From Marinobacter azerbaijanicus (GTDB lineage Bacteria; Pseudomonadota; Gammaproteobacteria; Pseudomonadales; Oleiphilaceae): a DNA stretch of 64,000 nt. The stretch lies in NCBI RefSeq assembly GCF_030250645.1, contig NZ_JASSVS010000002.1:62001-126000 (forward strand). The letters are read 5' to 3'. Below the pieces are notes generated by a model. It ran no database searches, was not told where the DNA came from, and worked only from the letters and a program-made list of their open reading frames with translations. Made by a program: the position numbers and the translations under genes. Shown here in pieces: positions 45,344-57,251 of this stretch. Position 1 is the stretch's first letter; each line of letters begins with the position of its first letter.

Positions 45344-46114
45344 TTATTGTTCTGACGAAACACTGGCAATCTGGTCATCTGTCTGACCAAACCGGCGTTT
45401 TCGGCCCGCGTACGCCTGCAGCGCCTGGCTCATTTCCTGTTCACGGAAATCCGGCCAGTAGACAGGGGAGAAATACAGCTCGGTGTAGGCCAGGTGCCAG
45501 AGCATGAAATTACTGATGCGTTGCTCACCTGCTGTCCGGATCATCAGGTCCGGCATGGGCAGGTCGCCTATGGAAAGGTGTTGCTGTATCAGGTCGTCAG
45601 TAATGTCCGAAGGCGCCAACTCACCCTTGCGCACCTTCTCGGCAACCTTGCGGCTGGCCTGGGTAATATCCCAGTGGCCACCGTAGTTGGCAGCGATGAC
45701 AAGGGTCATCCCGGTGTTGTCGCGGGTCAGCTCTTCGGCACGGTTCATGTGCTCCTGCAGATTCGCACTGAACGCCGTACGGTCACCAATAATGCGAAGA
45801 CATATATCGTTGCGATGGAGCTTCTTCACTTCCCGCTCCAGGGCAAACAGGAACAGACGCATCAGGGCTGATACTTCCTCCTCTGGGCGGCGCCAGTTCT
45901 CACTTGAGAAAGCGAAAAGTGTCAACACTTCCACCCCTTCCCGGGCACAGGTTTCAACCACCGACCTGACGGCTTTAACACCCGCCTTATGGCCGGCAAC
46001 GCCCGTCAGCCGACGGGCCTTGGCCCAGCGGTTGTTTCCGTCCATGATAATGGCCACATGCCGGGGTCGACGGCCAGCCGACACCGGAATCTCTGCGGAT
46101 ACACTTTCCGTCAT
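45344..46114 (-). CDS. uppS: Undecaprenyl diphosphate synthase
   Basis: A 256-residue cis-prenyltransferase. The catalytic HVAIIMDGNNRWAKAR motif with the Mg-binding Asp is near residue 25; FAFSSENWRRP and the C-terminal RTAGEQRISNFMLW are the other substrate sites. It makes the lipid carrier for peptidoglycan and O-antigen. A good GGGGA ribosome site precedes ATG 46114. Confidence 0.95.
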   Translation of the reverse strand: MTESVSAEIPVSAGRRPRHVAIIMDGNNRWAKARRLTGVAGHKAGVKAVRSVVETCAREGVEVLTLFAFSSENWRRPEEEVSALMRLFLFALEREVKKLHRNDICLRIIGDRTAFSANLQEHMNRAEELTRDNTGMTLVIAANYGGHWDITQASRKVAEKVRKGELAPSDITDDLIQQHLSIGDLPMPDLMIRTAGEQRISNFMLWHLAYTELYFSPVYWPDFREQEMSQALQAYAGRKRRFGQTDDQIASVSSEQ

Positions 46115-46189
46115 GCAATCCCCTGTTCAGCCAACAGCCGGCACAGCGGCCGGCAGTGACTGATGACGTTACTGAAATTGACCGGCTGC

Positions 46190-46747
46190 TCAGACAGCCA
46201 TCAGGTCCTCTTCCTTGGCCTTGAGGTACTTGTCGACCTCGGCGATATAACGGTCGGTCAATTTCTGGATTTCTTCCTCACCGAAGCGCTCTTCGTCTTC
46301 GTTGATTTCCTTTTCCTTCAGCAATTCTTTCAGCGTGCTGTTGGCATCCCGGCGCGCGTTACGGATGGAAACCTTGCCATGCTCTGCATCAGCCCGAGCC
46401 TGCTTGACCATTTCCTTACGGGTCTCTTCGGTCAGCATCGGCATGGGAATTCGAATAACGTCACCGTTATTGGAGGGGTTCAGGCCCAGATCCGACATCA
46501 TGATGGCTTTTTCGATCTTCGGTAACAGAGGCTTTTCCCATGGCGAAACAGCCAGGGTGCGGTTGTCCTCAACGTTCACACTCGCAACCTGCTTCAGCGG
46601 CGTCTCCTGGCCGTAATAATCGACCGTTACGCTGTCCAGAATGGAGGGATGGGCGCGACCGGTACGGATTTTGTTAAAAGCCGAGTTCAGGGACTCAAGG
46701 CTTTTCTTCATCTTCTTTTCGGCATCAGCTTTAATATCGTCAATCAC
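46190..46747 (-). CDS. frr: Ribosome recycling factor
   Basis: A 185-residue RRF that splits post-termination ribosomes with EF-G. The conserved helical core (KIRTGRAHPSILDSVTVDYYG) and PLPxxxxE-like signalling region are present. I set the start at GTG 46747 (MIDDIKADAEKKM), because it has a GAGG ribosome site eight bases upstream and gives the standard length. An ATG at 46774 would add nine residues. Confidence 0.94.
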   Translation of the reverse strand: MIDDIKADAEKKMKKSLESLNSAFNKIRTGRAHPSILDSVTVDYYGQETPLKQVASVNVEDNRTLAVSPWEKPLLPKIEKAIMMSDLGLNPSNNGDVIRIPMPMLTEETRKEMVKQARADAEHGKVSIRNARRDANSTLKELLKEKEINEDEERFGEEEIQKLTDRYIAEVDKYLKAKEEDLMAV

Positions 46748-46789
46748 TGCAGCATCCTCGGATTCGTTGCTCAAAATGTCTCAATCAGA

Positions 46790-47518
46790 TTACTCAATCA
46801 ATGTGCCTTCTGACTCTCCTGTTACAATCCGGGTCAGAGCACCGGCCCGATTCATATCGAAGACCCGAAGGGGCATGCCATGGTCCCGGGCAAGGCAGAT
46901 GGCGGTCAGATCCATCACGCCCAGTTTCTTGTCCAGCACTTCGTCATAAGTCAGGTGGTCGTATTTTTCCGCCGTCGGGTCCTTATAGGGATCCGCCGAA
47001 TAGACACCATCGACCTTGGTGGCTTTCAGCACGGCATCGGCTTCAATCTCGATGCCTCGCAGGCAAGCCGCCGAATCGGTTGTAAAAAACGGGTTTCCCG
47101 TGCCTGCACAAAAAATCACCACGTCGCCATCTTTCAGATCACGCACGGCGCGGCGACGGTCATAATGCTCAACAATACCACTCATCGGTATCGCAGACAT
47201 AACCCGGGTACGGATATTGGAGCGCTCAAGGGCATCCCTCATGGCCAGCCCGTTCATCACGGTTGCCAGCATCCCCATATGGTCGCCCGTCACCCTGTCC
47301 ATGCCAGCAGCGTTCAGGGCAGCACCACGAAACAGGTTACCACCGCCAATCACCAGCCCCACCTGGACACCAATGCCGATCAGGGAGCCAATATCCAGCG
47401 CCATCCGGTCAAGCACTTTGGGGTCAATGCCGAAATCATGGTCTCCCATCAGGGCTTCGCCACTGAGCTTCAGAAGAACACGTTTGTATCTGGGCTGGGT
47501 ATTGGACGACTTCGGCAT
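46790..47518 (-). CDS. pyrH: UMP kinase
   Basis: A 242-residue hexameric UMP kinase of the amino-acid kinase fold. [25 protein letters not shown] and [14 protein letters not shown] are the phosphate- and nucleotide-binding segments. It makes UDP for nucleotide and sugar-nucleotide synthesis. Between tsf and frr in the standard order, with an unusual 185-base gap toward tsf. Confidence 0.96.
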   Translation of the reverse strand: MPKSSNTQPRYKRVLLKLSGEALMGDHDFGIDPKVLDRMALDIGSLIGIGVQVGLVIGGGNLFRGAALNAAGMDRVTGDHMGMLATVMNGLAMRDALERSNIRTRVMSAIPMSGIVEHYDRRRAVRDLKDGDVVIFCAGTGNPFFTTDSAACLRGIEIEADAVLKATKVDGVYSADPYKDPTAEKYDHLTYDEVLDKKLGVMDLTAICLARDHGMPLRVFDMNRAGALTRIVTGESEGTLIE

Positions 47519-47557
47519 GAGGATCCCCTTCTCTGTGTCTGGCTTGGTGTCTGGCAG

Positions 47558-47569
47558 GACAAGCTTGTC
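47558..47569. repeat. 12-bp perfect palindrome in the tsf-pyrH gap
   Basis: GACAAGCTTGTC is its own reverse complement. It lies two bases before a long imperfect hairpin, in a gap where neighbouring genes are otherwise tightly packed. Confidence 0.6.
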
Positions 47570-47570
47570 A

Positions 47571-47621
47571 GGCTTGTATCTGACATACTCCTCATAAAAA
47601 GGGGTATCTCAGATACAAGCC
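47571..47621. other. Long hairpin between tsf and pyrH
   Basis: GGCTTGTATCTGA (47571-47583) pairs perfectly with TCAGATACAAGCC (47609-47621); the inner part continues with about seven further pairs interrupted by two mismatches. Read on the minus strand, it lies between the tsf stop and pyrH start in the mRNA. There is no T-run after it, so it looks more like a processing or stability element than an intrinsic terminator. Confidence 0.65.
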
Positions 47622-47703
47622 CGCCACGAGAGCCGGACTACTCCAGCTAACGTGGCAGACTCGAACGGTGCGCCAGCCTGTGCTTCGGCACCTGTCAGAA
47701 GGA

Positions 47704-48573
47704 TCAGGACTTGCCGGTGCCAGCCGCGGCAGCGACCTCGGCAGCGAAGTCCACTTCTTCCTTCTCAATACCTTCGCCGACTTCCAGACGAATAAAGCTT
47801 GCCAGATCGGCGCCGTTGTCCTTGATCAGCTGACCAACGGTCTGGTCAGGATTCTTGACGAACGGTTGCTCAACCAGGCTGTTTTCCGCCAGGAACTTCT
47901 TGATACGGCCGCCCATCATCTTCTCGATGATTTCAGCAGGCTTGCCTTCCATATCCGGCTGGGCCTTGATGACCTCTTTCTCTTTCTCGAGCTCATCGGC
48001 AGGCATGTCTTCCGGCTTGCCAACACGCGGGTTAACAGCGGCAACGTGCATGGCAACGTCCCGTGCAACTTCAGGATCACCGGCGCTCAGGGCGACAACC
48101 GCAGCGATCTTGTTGTTGCTGTGCACGTAACCGCCCACAACCGGGCCTTCAACCTTGATGATGCGACGAACGGTGATGTTCTCACCGATCTTCTGAACCA
48201 GCGCTTCACGCTTGGCTTCCAGATCGCCTTCCATCAGCTTGGCAACATCGGTTTCGCCTTTTTCGAAGGCAACATTCAGAACGTCGTTGGCGAAGTTCAT
48301 GAAGTTGTCATCACGGGCAACGAAATCGGTCTCGGAGTTCACTTCCAGGATATAGGCGACAGTGTTGTCGTCAGACACCCTGATCAGGGAAACACCTTCA
48401 GCGGCTGTGCGGCCTGCCTTTTTGGCGGCCTTCAGGCCTGAAGATTTGCGCAGTTCTTCAATAGCGGCATCGACGCTTCCGCCAGCCTCCACCAGAGCCT
48501 TCTTGCACTCCATCATGCCAAGGCCTGTGCGGTCACGGAGCTCTTTGACCATTGCAGCAGTAATTGCAGCCAT
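47704..48573 (-). CDS. tsf: Elongation factor Ts
   Basis: A 289-residue nucleotide exchange factor for EF-Tu. The N-terminal [19 protein letters not shown] and the core [10 protein letters not shown] motif (Asp-Phe contact with EF-Tu) are present, with the two-subdomain core and C-terminal module. ATG 48573 ([12 protein letters not shown]) has a GAGG site seven bases upstream and is preferred to 48579. Cotranscribed with rpsB. Confidence 0.96.
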   Translation of the reverse strand: MAAITAAMVKELRDRTGLGMMECKKALVEAGGSVDAAIEELRKSSGLKAAKKAGRTAAEGVSLIRVSDDNTVAYILEVNSETDFVARDDNFMNFANDVLNVAFEKGETDVAKLMEGDLEAKREALVQKIGENITVRRIIKVEGPVVGGYVHSNNKIAAVVALSAGDPEVARDVAMHVAAVNPRVGKPEDMPADELEKEKEVIKAQPDMEGKPAEIIEKMMGGRIKKFLAENSLVEQPFVKNPDQTVGQLIKDNGADLASFIRLEVGEGIEKEEVDFAAEVAAAAGTGKS

Positions 48574-48668
48574 GTTCATTCCTCTTAACTATTACAATCC
48601 AAATTCTGTACCGGTGTGCCCGGCGGTAACTCACGGGCACACCCTACAACCTGTTCGCGAAGAAAATA

Positions 48669-49421
48669 TTACTCCGCAGCGGGAGCAGCACCTTCCGCAC
48701 CTTCGCTGACTTCAACGAACTCGTCAGCGCCAGCAGCGCCGGCCTGAGATGCCTCAAGACAGGTGTCAGCAACGGCCTGCACGTAAATCTGGATCGCGCG
48801 GATGGCATCGTCGTTGCCAGGGATCACATAATCAACGCCGTCCGGGTCGCTGTTGGTGTCAACCACGCCGATAACAGGAATGCCCAGTTTGTTGGCTTCC
48901 TTGATGGCGATGCGCTCGTGGTCCACGTCGATCACGAACATGGCGTCCGGCAGGCCGCCCATGTCCTTGATACCACCGATGGAGCGCTCAAGGCGGTCCA
49001 TTTCACGGGTGCGATCAAGGGCTTCTTTCTTGGTCAGCTTATCGAAGGTACCGTCCTGGCTCTGCGCTTCCAGGTCGCGGTAGCGACGGATCGACTGGCG
49101 GATGGTCTTGTAGTTGGTCAGCATGCCGCCGAGCCAGCGATGGTTCACGTATGGCTGGTTGGAACGGAGTGCTTCTTCCTTGATGATCTTGGCCGCTGCA
49201 CGCTTGGTGCCAACGAACAGGATCTTGTTCTTGTTGCCTGCGAGGTTATGAACGAAGTTCAGCGCATCGTTCATGGCAGGAACAGTCTGCTCAAGGTTGA
49301 TGATATGAATCTTGTTACGGGCGCCGAAGATGAACTTCGACATTTTCGGGTTCCAGTAACGGGTCTGGTGTCCGAAGTGAGCGCCTGCCTTCAGCAGGTC
49401 ACGCATATTTACCTGAGCCAT
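48669..49421 (-). CDS. rpsB: 30S ribosomal protein S2
   Basis: A 250-residue S2. N-terminal [22 protein letters not shown], central [12 protein letters not shown] and [21 protein letters not shown] are the usual signatures. The C-terminal tail is acidic (about 15 residues, [14 protein letters not shown]). First gene of the long minus-strand block that begins rpsB-tsf-pyrH-frr; the divergent 285-base gap toward map holds its promoter and leader. Confidence 0.97.
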   Translation of the reverse strand: MAQVNMRDLLKAGAHFGHQTRYWNPKMSKFIFGARNKIHIINLEQTVPAMNDALNFVHNLAGNKNKILFVGTKRAAAKIIKEEALRSNQPYVNHRWLGGMLTNYKTIRQSIRRYRDLEAQSQDGTFDKLTKKEALDRTREMDRLERSIGGIKDMGGLPDAMFVIDVDHERIAIKEANKLGIPVIGVVDTNSDPDGVDYVIPGNDDAIRAIQIYVQAVADTCLEASQAGAAGADEFVEVSEGAEGAAPAAE

Positions 49422-49588
49422 GATATTTACCTTTTTAGCTTCGGGTTAGTCCTCCACACGTCCGATTGACCCAACCTGAACCCGCTGCTTTTTATGTGAG
49501 CAACAGAAGCAGGCACCCTGGGACAACGTGCCGACGTGTGTGCGAATTTGCCGGATTTGTTTCCGGCGGGCGCGTTTATACCATAAAC
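49422..49588 (-). promoter_or_regulatory. Likely rpsB promoter and structured leader
   Basis: A perfect inverted repeat GTTTAT-ACC-ATAAAC (49574-49588) overlaps a TATAAA-like -10 on the minus strand. Downstream, a 6-bp hairpin (49550-49567) and more than 100 untranslated bases precede rpsB. S2 controls its own operon through the leader in several gammaproteobacteria, so a similar role is plausible. I could not match a defined S2 fold, and the -35 is weak. Confidence 0.45.
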
Positions 49589-49681
49589 CGGCCGCCTGAT
49601 TCCATTAATTTGTAGCTTCGGTAATGCACCGGCAACGCCCTCTTCCTTGTACCCGGCCACACTCCCCCTTAAAATGCTTGT

Positions 49682-49695
49682 TTGATTCAAATCAA
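49682..49695. promoter_or_regulatory. FNR/Anr-like box upstream of map
   Basis: TTGAT-TCAA-ATCAA matches the FNR/Anr consensus TTGAT-N4-ATCAA exactly. It ends 11 bases before the map start codon, so binding would sooner repress than activate map, unless it controls a promoter read toward rpsB. A single match of this length can also arise by chance. Confidence 0.4.
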
Positions 49696-49706
49696 CGGGA
49701 AACCCA

Positions 49707-50477
49707 ATGCAGGTATCGATCAAGACTCCGGAAGAAATCGAAAAGATGCGTGTCGCCGGCCGCCTGGCGGCTGAAGTTCTCGAGATGATCGGCGACTACG
49801 TTAAACCCGGTGTAACAACCGAAGAACTGGACAGGATCTGCCACGACTACATGGTGAACGAGCAGAAGACCATTCCGGCTCCTCTGAACTACAAGGGTTT
49901 CCCAAAGTCCGTATGCACCTCGGTGAACCATGTGGTCTGTCATGGCATCCCCAGTGAGAAAAAGGTGTTAAAGGAAGGCGACATCCTCAATATTGATGTC
50001 ACCGTCATTAAAGATGGCTGGCATGGTGATACCAGCAAGATGTTCATTGTTGGCAAACCCAAGCCAGGAACCGAGCGCCTGATCCAGATCACCCAGGAGT
50101 GCCTATATAAAGGTATCGAACTGGTAAAACCGGGCACGCGCCTCGGCGACATCGGCCATGTTATCCAGCAGCATGCTGAAAAACACCGATATTCAGTGGT
50201 GCGCGATTATTGCGGCCACGGCATCGGCCAGGTGTTCCACGAAGACCCGCAGGTGATGCACTACGGCAAGCCTGGCACCGGTATGGAGTTGCAGGAAGGC
50301 ATGACCTTTACCATCGAACCCATGATCAATCAGGGCAAGTACCAGACCAAGTTATTGCCGGACGGCTGGACCGTGGTCACCAAGGACCACAAACTCTCGG
50401 CGCAATGGGAGCATACTATCCTGGTGACTGCGGATGGCCATGAGGTGCTGACCAAGCGTACGGAAGAGTCATTCTAG
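49707..50477 (+). CDS. map: Methionine aminopeptidase, type I
   Basis: A 256-residue metalloprotease that removes initiator Met cotranslationally. The pita-bread fold ligands are visible in NIDVTVIKDGWHGDTSKMF (two Asp), RDYCGHGIGQVFHEDP (His), MTFTIEPMI (Glu) and SAQWEHTILVT (Glu). The length is standard for bacterial type Ia. Directly followed by glnD, and divergent from rpsB as in E. coli. Confidence 0.96.
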   Translation: MQVSIKTPEEIEKMRVAGRLAAEVLEMIGDYVKPGVTTEELDRICHDYMVNEQKTIPAPLNYKGFPKSVCTSVNHVVCHGIPSEKKVLKEGDILNIDVTVIKDGWHGDTSKMFIVGKPKPGTERLIQITQECLYKGIELVKPGTRLGDIGHVIQQHAEKHRYSVVRDYCGHGIGQVFHEDPQVMHYGKPGTGMELQEGMTFTIEPMINQGKYQTKLLPDGWTVVTKDHKLSAQWEHTILVTADGHEVLTKRTEESF

Positions 50478-53123
50478 GTGGACTTCAGCGAACTGGAAGC
50501 CAGGATCAGTAACGATGCTTCTCCCGTACGGGCAGCGCGGGAGCTGCTCAAAGAACGCTACAACGCTGATGCGGAAGCGTTTCGACAGGGGGCGGATGTT
50601 CGCGCCCTGGTTCACTCCCGCTCCGGGACTCTGGATACCGTTCTTGCCCTGATCTGGAACCGCTATGCCTTCGCCTCATCTCCCGACATCTCTCTGGTTG
50701 CCGTCGGCGGCTATGGCCGGGGCGAACTCCACCCCCATTCCGATATCGATCTGCTGATTCTCACCCGCAACGGTATTGAAGAAAGCTGGCAGGAAGACCT
50801 GGGTGCCTTCGTAACCCTGCTGTGGGATCTGAAACTGGACATCGGCCACAGTGTCCGCAGCATTCAGGAAAGCATGGATGCGGCCAGGGAAGACGTCACC
50901 ATTCTGACCAACCTGCTGGAAACCCGTACCATTGCCGGCCCGGATGACCTGCGGGATGAGCTCAGCCACCAGGTGTATTCCGACGCCATCAGCTCCGACC
51001 GCGACTACTTCATCGCCAAGCGGGAAGAGCAGAAACGTCGTCACGCGAAGTATGGGGACACCGAGTACAACCTGGAGCCCAATGTAAAAGGCTCCCCGGG
51101 GGCATTGCGCGACATCCAGACCATCGGCTGGATTACCAAGCGGCACTTCGGGCTGCAGAACATTGCCGACCTGACCCGTTTCAGCATTCTGACTGAAGAA
51201 GAGCACCAGATCCTGCTGCAGGGGGAAACCTTTCTGTGGCGGCTGAGATACGGACTGCAACTCATCGCCGACCGCAACGAAAATCGCCTGCTGTTTGACC
51301 ATCAGCGCGCCCTCGCCGAGATGCTGGGATATCAGGATGAGGGTAAGCGGCTCGGTGTCGAGCTGATGATGCAGTCCTATTACCGAACCGTTCTGGCCCT
51401 GGCCGAGCTGACCGATGTAATCCTGCAGTACTACGACGAGGCCATTCTGGGCGCAGGCAGCGACGACGATATCCTGCCGCTGAACAAGCGCTTCCAGATT
51501 CGCAATTATTATATTGAGGCGGTGAACAATCAGGTCTTCGCTTACGCGCCATACGCCATTATGGAAATTTTCGTGCTGATGGCGCAGCACCCTGAGATCA
51601 AGGGCATCCGGGCCACCACCATCCGTTCCCTGCGGGCCCACCGGCATCTGATTGACGACGCTTTCCGTTCAGACCTGGCGGTTACCTCACTGTTCATGGA
51701 ATTGCTGCGGACTCCACACGCCCTCGATCAGACCCTGTCCGCGATGAAGAAATACAACGTGCTGGGCCGGTACCTGCCTGAGTTTGGCCAGATCATCGGC
51801 CAGATGCAGCACGACCTTTTCCATATCTACACGGTTGACGCCCACACCATGCGTGTCATCCGTAACATGGTGCGGCTGGACAGCGCCGAAGCCCGCAATG
51901 ATTACCCCCTGGCCTCCCGGCTGATCCACCGGCTGCCAAAGCTGGAAACGCTGTACATTGCCGGCCTGTATCACGATGTAGCCAAGGGCCGCGGGGGTGA
52001 CCACTCAGAGCTGGGCGCCATTGATGTAGAGGATTTCTGCAAACGTCACCACCTGAGCGAACGGGATACCCAGCTGGCCTCCTGGCTGGTGGAGAACCAC
52101 CTGCTGATGTCGATGACGGCGCAACGCAAAGACATTTCTGACCCGGATATCATTCACGGCTTTGCACAGTCGGTGCCCAGCCAGATACACCTGGATTACC
52201 TTTATGTGCTGACTGTGTGCGACATCAGCGCCACCAACCCGAAGCTGTGGAATACCTGGCGCGCCTCGCTGCTGCGCCAGCTATACATTGAGACCAAGCG
52301 GGCGCTCCGACGTGGCTCGGAAACACCGGTAGACCGGCAGGAATGGGTGCGGGCCACCCAGTCCGAGGCGCGGGAGATTCTCCATGCCCAGAATATGACC
52401 GACGAGCAGATCGACAACATCTGGGATACCCTGGACGAGGACTACTTCCTGCAGGACTCCACGGTGGACATCGCCTGGCAGACCGCCGCCATCATCCGCC
52501 ATGGCGATGACCCGGACCCACTGGTTCTGATCCGTGATACCCGGGGCGGGCCCACGGACGGCTACTCCCAGATCATTATCTACATGAGCGATCGCATCGA
52601 TCTGTTCGCGGCCACCACAGCCGTGCTGGAACAGCTCAACCTCAACATCGTTGATGCCCGCATCAGCTCCAGTGAAGGCCCCTTCTCCATCAGTTCCTAC
52701 ATTGTGCTGGATGAGAAAGGCAAACCACTGGGCATCGACCCGGCCCGAAAGGACCGGGTACGCAGGCGCCTGATTGAGGAACTGGATGACCCTGAGGATT
52801 ACCCGGACATTATCCACCGGCGCACCCCCAGACAGCTCAAGCATTTCGCCTTCCCTACCGAGGTGACCTTCTCCAACGACACTGTCAATCAGCGCACGGT
52901 TATGGAAGTGGTCACACCGGATCGCCCGGGTTTGTTGGCGCGGGTCGGGCAGGTGCTCCTGGAACACCGCGTGCGGTTGACCAACGCCAAGATAGCCACC
53001 CTCGGCGAACGGGTGGAAGACGTATTCTTTGTAACCGATGAGCATGGCGAGCAGATCCGTGATCCTGCTGTCTGCCAGGCTCTGCAGCAGGACCTTTGCC
53101 AAATGCTGGACGACACTCAATGA
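50478..53123 (+). CDS. glnD: Bifunctional PII uridylyltransferase/uridylyl-removing enzyme
   Basis: An 881-residue nitrogen sensor that modifies PII proteins in response to glutamine. Domains in order: nucleotidyltransferase (GGYGRGELHPHSDIDLLIL), a helical linker, an HD domain for deuridylylation (LYHDVAKGRGGDHSELG), and two C-terminal ACT domains (DRIDLFAATTAVLEQL and DRPGLLARVGQVL). It starts at GTG 50478, placed directly against the map TAG, with no in-frame ATG that keeps the N-terminal helix. The stop overlaps dapC as ATGA. Confidence 0.94.
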   Translation: MDFSELEARISNDASPVRAARELLKERYNADAEAFRQGADVRALVHSRSGTLDTVLALIWNRYAFASSPDISLVAVGGYGRGELHPHSDIDLLILTRNGIEESWQEDLGAFVTLLWDLKLDIGHSVRSIQESMDAAREDVTILTNLLETRTIAGPDDLRDELSHQVYSDAISSDRDYFIAKREEQKRRHAKYGDTEYNLEPNVKGSPGALRDIQTIGWITKRHFGLQNIADLTRFSILTEEEHQILLQGETFLWRLRYGLQLIADRNENRLLFDHQRALAEMLGYQDEGKRLGVELMMQSYYRTVLALAELTDVILQYYDEAILGAGSDDDILPLNKRFQIRNYYIEAVNNQVFAYAPYAIMEIFVLMAQHPEIKGIRATTIRSLRAHRHLIDDAFRSDLAVTSLFMELLRTPHALDQTLSAMKKYNVLGRYLPEFGQIIGQMQHDLFHIYTVDAHTMRVIRNMVRLDSAEARNDYPLASRLIHRLPKLETLYIAGLYHDVAKGRGGDHSELGAIDVEDFCKRHHLSERDTQLASWLVENHLLMSMTAQRKDISDPDIIHGFAQSVPSQIHLDYLYVLTVCDISATNPKLWNTWRASLLRQLYIETKRALRRGSETPVDRQEWVRATQSEAREILHAQNMTDEQIDNIWDTLDEDYFLQDSTVDIAWQTAAIIRHGDDPDPLVLIRDTRGGPTDGYSQIIIYMSDRIDLFAATTAVLEQLNLNIVDARISSSEGPFSISSYIVLDEKGKPLGIDPARKDRVRRRLIEELDDPEDYPDIIHRRTPRQLKHFAFPTEVTFSNDTVNQRTVMEVVTPDRPGLLARVGQVLLEHRVRLTNAKIATLGERVEDVFFVTDEHGEQIRDPAVCQALQQDLCQMLDDTQ

Positions 53124-54322
53124 ACCCGGACCTGGACAGACTCCACCCCTACCCGTTCGAAAAACTGACCAGACTCAAAGCCGGCATCAGCGTTCCGCGG
53201 GATCTGACACCGATCTCCCTGGGAATCGGTGAACCCAAGCACCCGTCTCCGGAATTCGTAAAGCAGGTAATTGCCAATAACCTGGACAAGCTGGCCAACT
53301 ATCCCACCACCAAAGGCACTGATGAACTGCGGCAGGCCATCGCGCACTGGGCGACCCGGCGCTTTGATCTGGCGCCCGGCACACTGACGCCGGAGCAGCA
53401 CATTGTTCCGGTGAACGGTACCCGGGAGGGCATCTTCTCGCTGGTTCAGTCGGTGGTGGATTCCAGCCGGCCTGCCACTGTGGTCAGCCCCAATCCGTTC
53501 TACCAGGTTTACGAAGGCGCCGCGTTTCTCGCCGGTGCAACACCCCATTATCTGGCCTGCGATGCCGGCAACAATTTCATACCGGACTTCGATCAGGTGC
53601 CGGATTCGGTATGGCGAGACTGCCAGGTTCTGTTCCTGTGCTCACCCGGCAACCCCAGCGGCTCGGTAATCCCCCGGGAAACCCTGACACGGGTCATCGA
53701 ACTGGCAGACAGGCATGATTTCATCGTCGCTTCCGATGAATGCTATTCCGAACTGTATCCCGATGAAAACCGGCCACCGGAAGGGTTATTGCAGACCTGC
53801 GCCGCCATCGACCGCAACGATTTTGCCCGCTGCATCGTGTTCCACAGCCTGTCAAAACGTAGCAATCTGCCGGGCCTGCGATCGGGCTTTGTCGCCGGCG
53901 ACGCGGATATCCTCAAGGGGTATCTCAAGTACCGCACCTATCACGGCTGCGCCATGCCCATCCACAACCAGCTGGCGAGCATTGTGGCATGGAATGATGA
54001 AGACCATGTGCGGGAGAATCGGGCTGCTTATCGGGCCAAATTCGAGGCTGTGGTGCCCATCCTTCGGGAGGTCATGAATGTGGACTTTCCCGATGCCGGC
54101 TTCTACCTCTGGCCGGAAACCCCGATGGACGACGAAACCTTCGCACGGGAGCTGTCGGCACAACAGAATGTGCATGTATTGCCCGGCCGCTACCTGTCCC
54201 GAACAGTCGATGGTCACAATCCGGGTGAGAATCGGGTGCGGATGGCCCTTGTAGCCCCGCTTGAGGAATGCGTGGAAGCCGCAGAACGTATAGTGACATT
54301 TGTGAAGGCGAACAAGGCATGA
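53120..54322 (+). CDS. dapC: Succinyldiaminopimelate aminotransferase
   Basis: A 400-residue class I PLP aminotransferase of the DapC subgroup. N-terminal LHPYPFEKL and GEPKHPSPEFV are typical of this subgroup; the PLP lysine is in HSLSKRSNLPGLRSG. It converts N-succinyl-L-2-amino-6-oxopimelate to N-succinyl-LL-diaminopimelate for lysine and peptidoglycan. ATG 53120 overlaps the glnD stop (ATGA). Clustered with dapD and dapE, the neighbouring steps. Confidence 0.93.
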   Translation: MNPDLDRLHPYPFEKLTRLKAGISVPRDLTPISLGIGEPKHPSPEFVKQVIANNLDKLANYPTTKGTDELRQAIAHWATRRFDLAPGTLTPEQHIVPVNGTREGIFSLVQSVVDSSRPATVVSPNPFYQVYEGAAFLAGATPHYLACDAGNNFIPDFDQVPDSVWRDCQVLFLCSPGNPSGSVIPRETLTRVIELADRHDFIVASDECYSELYPDENRPPEGLLQTCAAIDRNDFARCIVFHSLSKRSNLPGLRSGFVAGDADILKGYLKYRTYHGCAMPIHNQLASIVAWNDEDHVRENRAAYRAKFEAVVPILREVMNVDFPDAGFYLWPETPMDDETFARELSAQQNVHVLPGRYLSRTVDGHNPGENRVRMALVAPLEECVEAAERIVTFVKANKA

Positions 54323-54663
54323 AACTCTACGGCATCAGGAACTGCGACACCGTCAAAAAAGCCCGGAAATGGCTGGACGACGCCGGAATCGACTACGAAT
54401 TCCATGACTTCAAAAAAGACGGCCTGGACGCTGACCGCCTCAGCCGCTGGGAGCAGTCAGCCGGCTGGGAAGTACTGCTGAACCGTCGCGGCACCACCTG
54501 GCGCAAACTTCCGGACGATGTTCGTGATAATATTGGCGCCCAATCCGCCCATCGCCTGATGCTCGACAATCCGTCCATCATCAAGCGGCCCGTGGTAGAG
54601 CACGGCAACACGGTAAGCGTCGGCTTTAATGCCGCCGAATGGGCCGAAAGATTCAAACACTGA
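54319..54663 (+). CDS. yffB: ArsC/Spx-family protein YffB
   Basis: A 114-residue thioredoxin-fold protein of the ArsC/Spx/YffB family. It has YGIRNCDTVKKARKWLDD with one active-site-type Cys and RRGTTWRKL in the C-terminal half. The family resembles arsenate reductase but YffB proteins use glutathione-related chemistry at most, and the partner is unknown. Its ATG overlaps the dapC stop (ATGA) and dapD follows by 17 bases, so it is fully embedded in the dap operon. Confidence 0.88.
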   Translation: MKLYGIRNCDTVKKARKWLDDAGIDYEFHDFKKDGLDADRLSRWEQSAGWEVLLNRRGTTWRKLPDDVRDNIGAQSAHRLMLDNPSIIKRPVVEHGNTVSVGFNAAEWAERFKH

Positions 54664-54680
54664 AAACCAGGAGCACATCA

Positions 54681-56832
<2,152 letters not shown>

Positions 56833-56847
56833 TCAGTCACAGGCAGA

Positions 56848-57066
56848 TCAGTAATGGGGAGGGGGCGCTTCGTCTTCTTCCTTTCTGATATTGGACGAAG
56901 ATACTTCCTTGAGCTGAGTGTTCAGCTGCTTTTTCGCTTCCCAGAGTTCGCGGATATCCAGTTCCTGACGCGCGACCTGCTCGCTCAGGGTGTGGATGAT
57001 GTCGTCCTGGAATGCCAGCCGGGTTTCCAACTCGTCCAGCCGTGCCTGTAGATCTTTCTCGCTCAT
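56848..57066 (-). CDS. slyX: SlyX family protein
   Basis: A 72-residue coiled-coil protein with the SlyX pattern: LQARLDELETRLAFQDDIIHTL then LSEQVARQELDIRELWEAKK and a C-terminal PPPHY. It has no enzymatic motif; the function of SlyX is unknown. Converges on dapE with 15 bases between stops and is divergent from the cold-shock-domain gene. Confidence 0.9.
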   Translation of the reverse strand: MSEKDLQARLDELETRLAFQDDIIHTLSEQVARQELDIRELWEAKKQLNTQLKEVSSSNIRKEEDEAPPPHY

Positions 57067-57251
57067 GTGGTAATGCCGCTTGGTCAGCGCTCCCTGTTAT
57101 CTGGTATCATGCCGCTTTTGCCCGCCAGGGGATTTTCTGGGCATGTAGATGCCTTTCGGAATCCTGGCGGTTTTCACCGACCGGAGACCCGATTTTACCC
57201 GATATCCGGTTCTTTATCGTTAGCGTTTGATGAATGGAGAAACTTCAGTCC

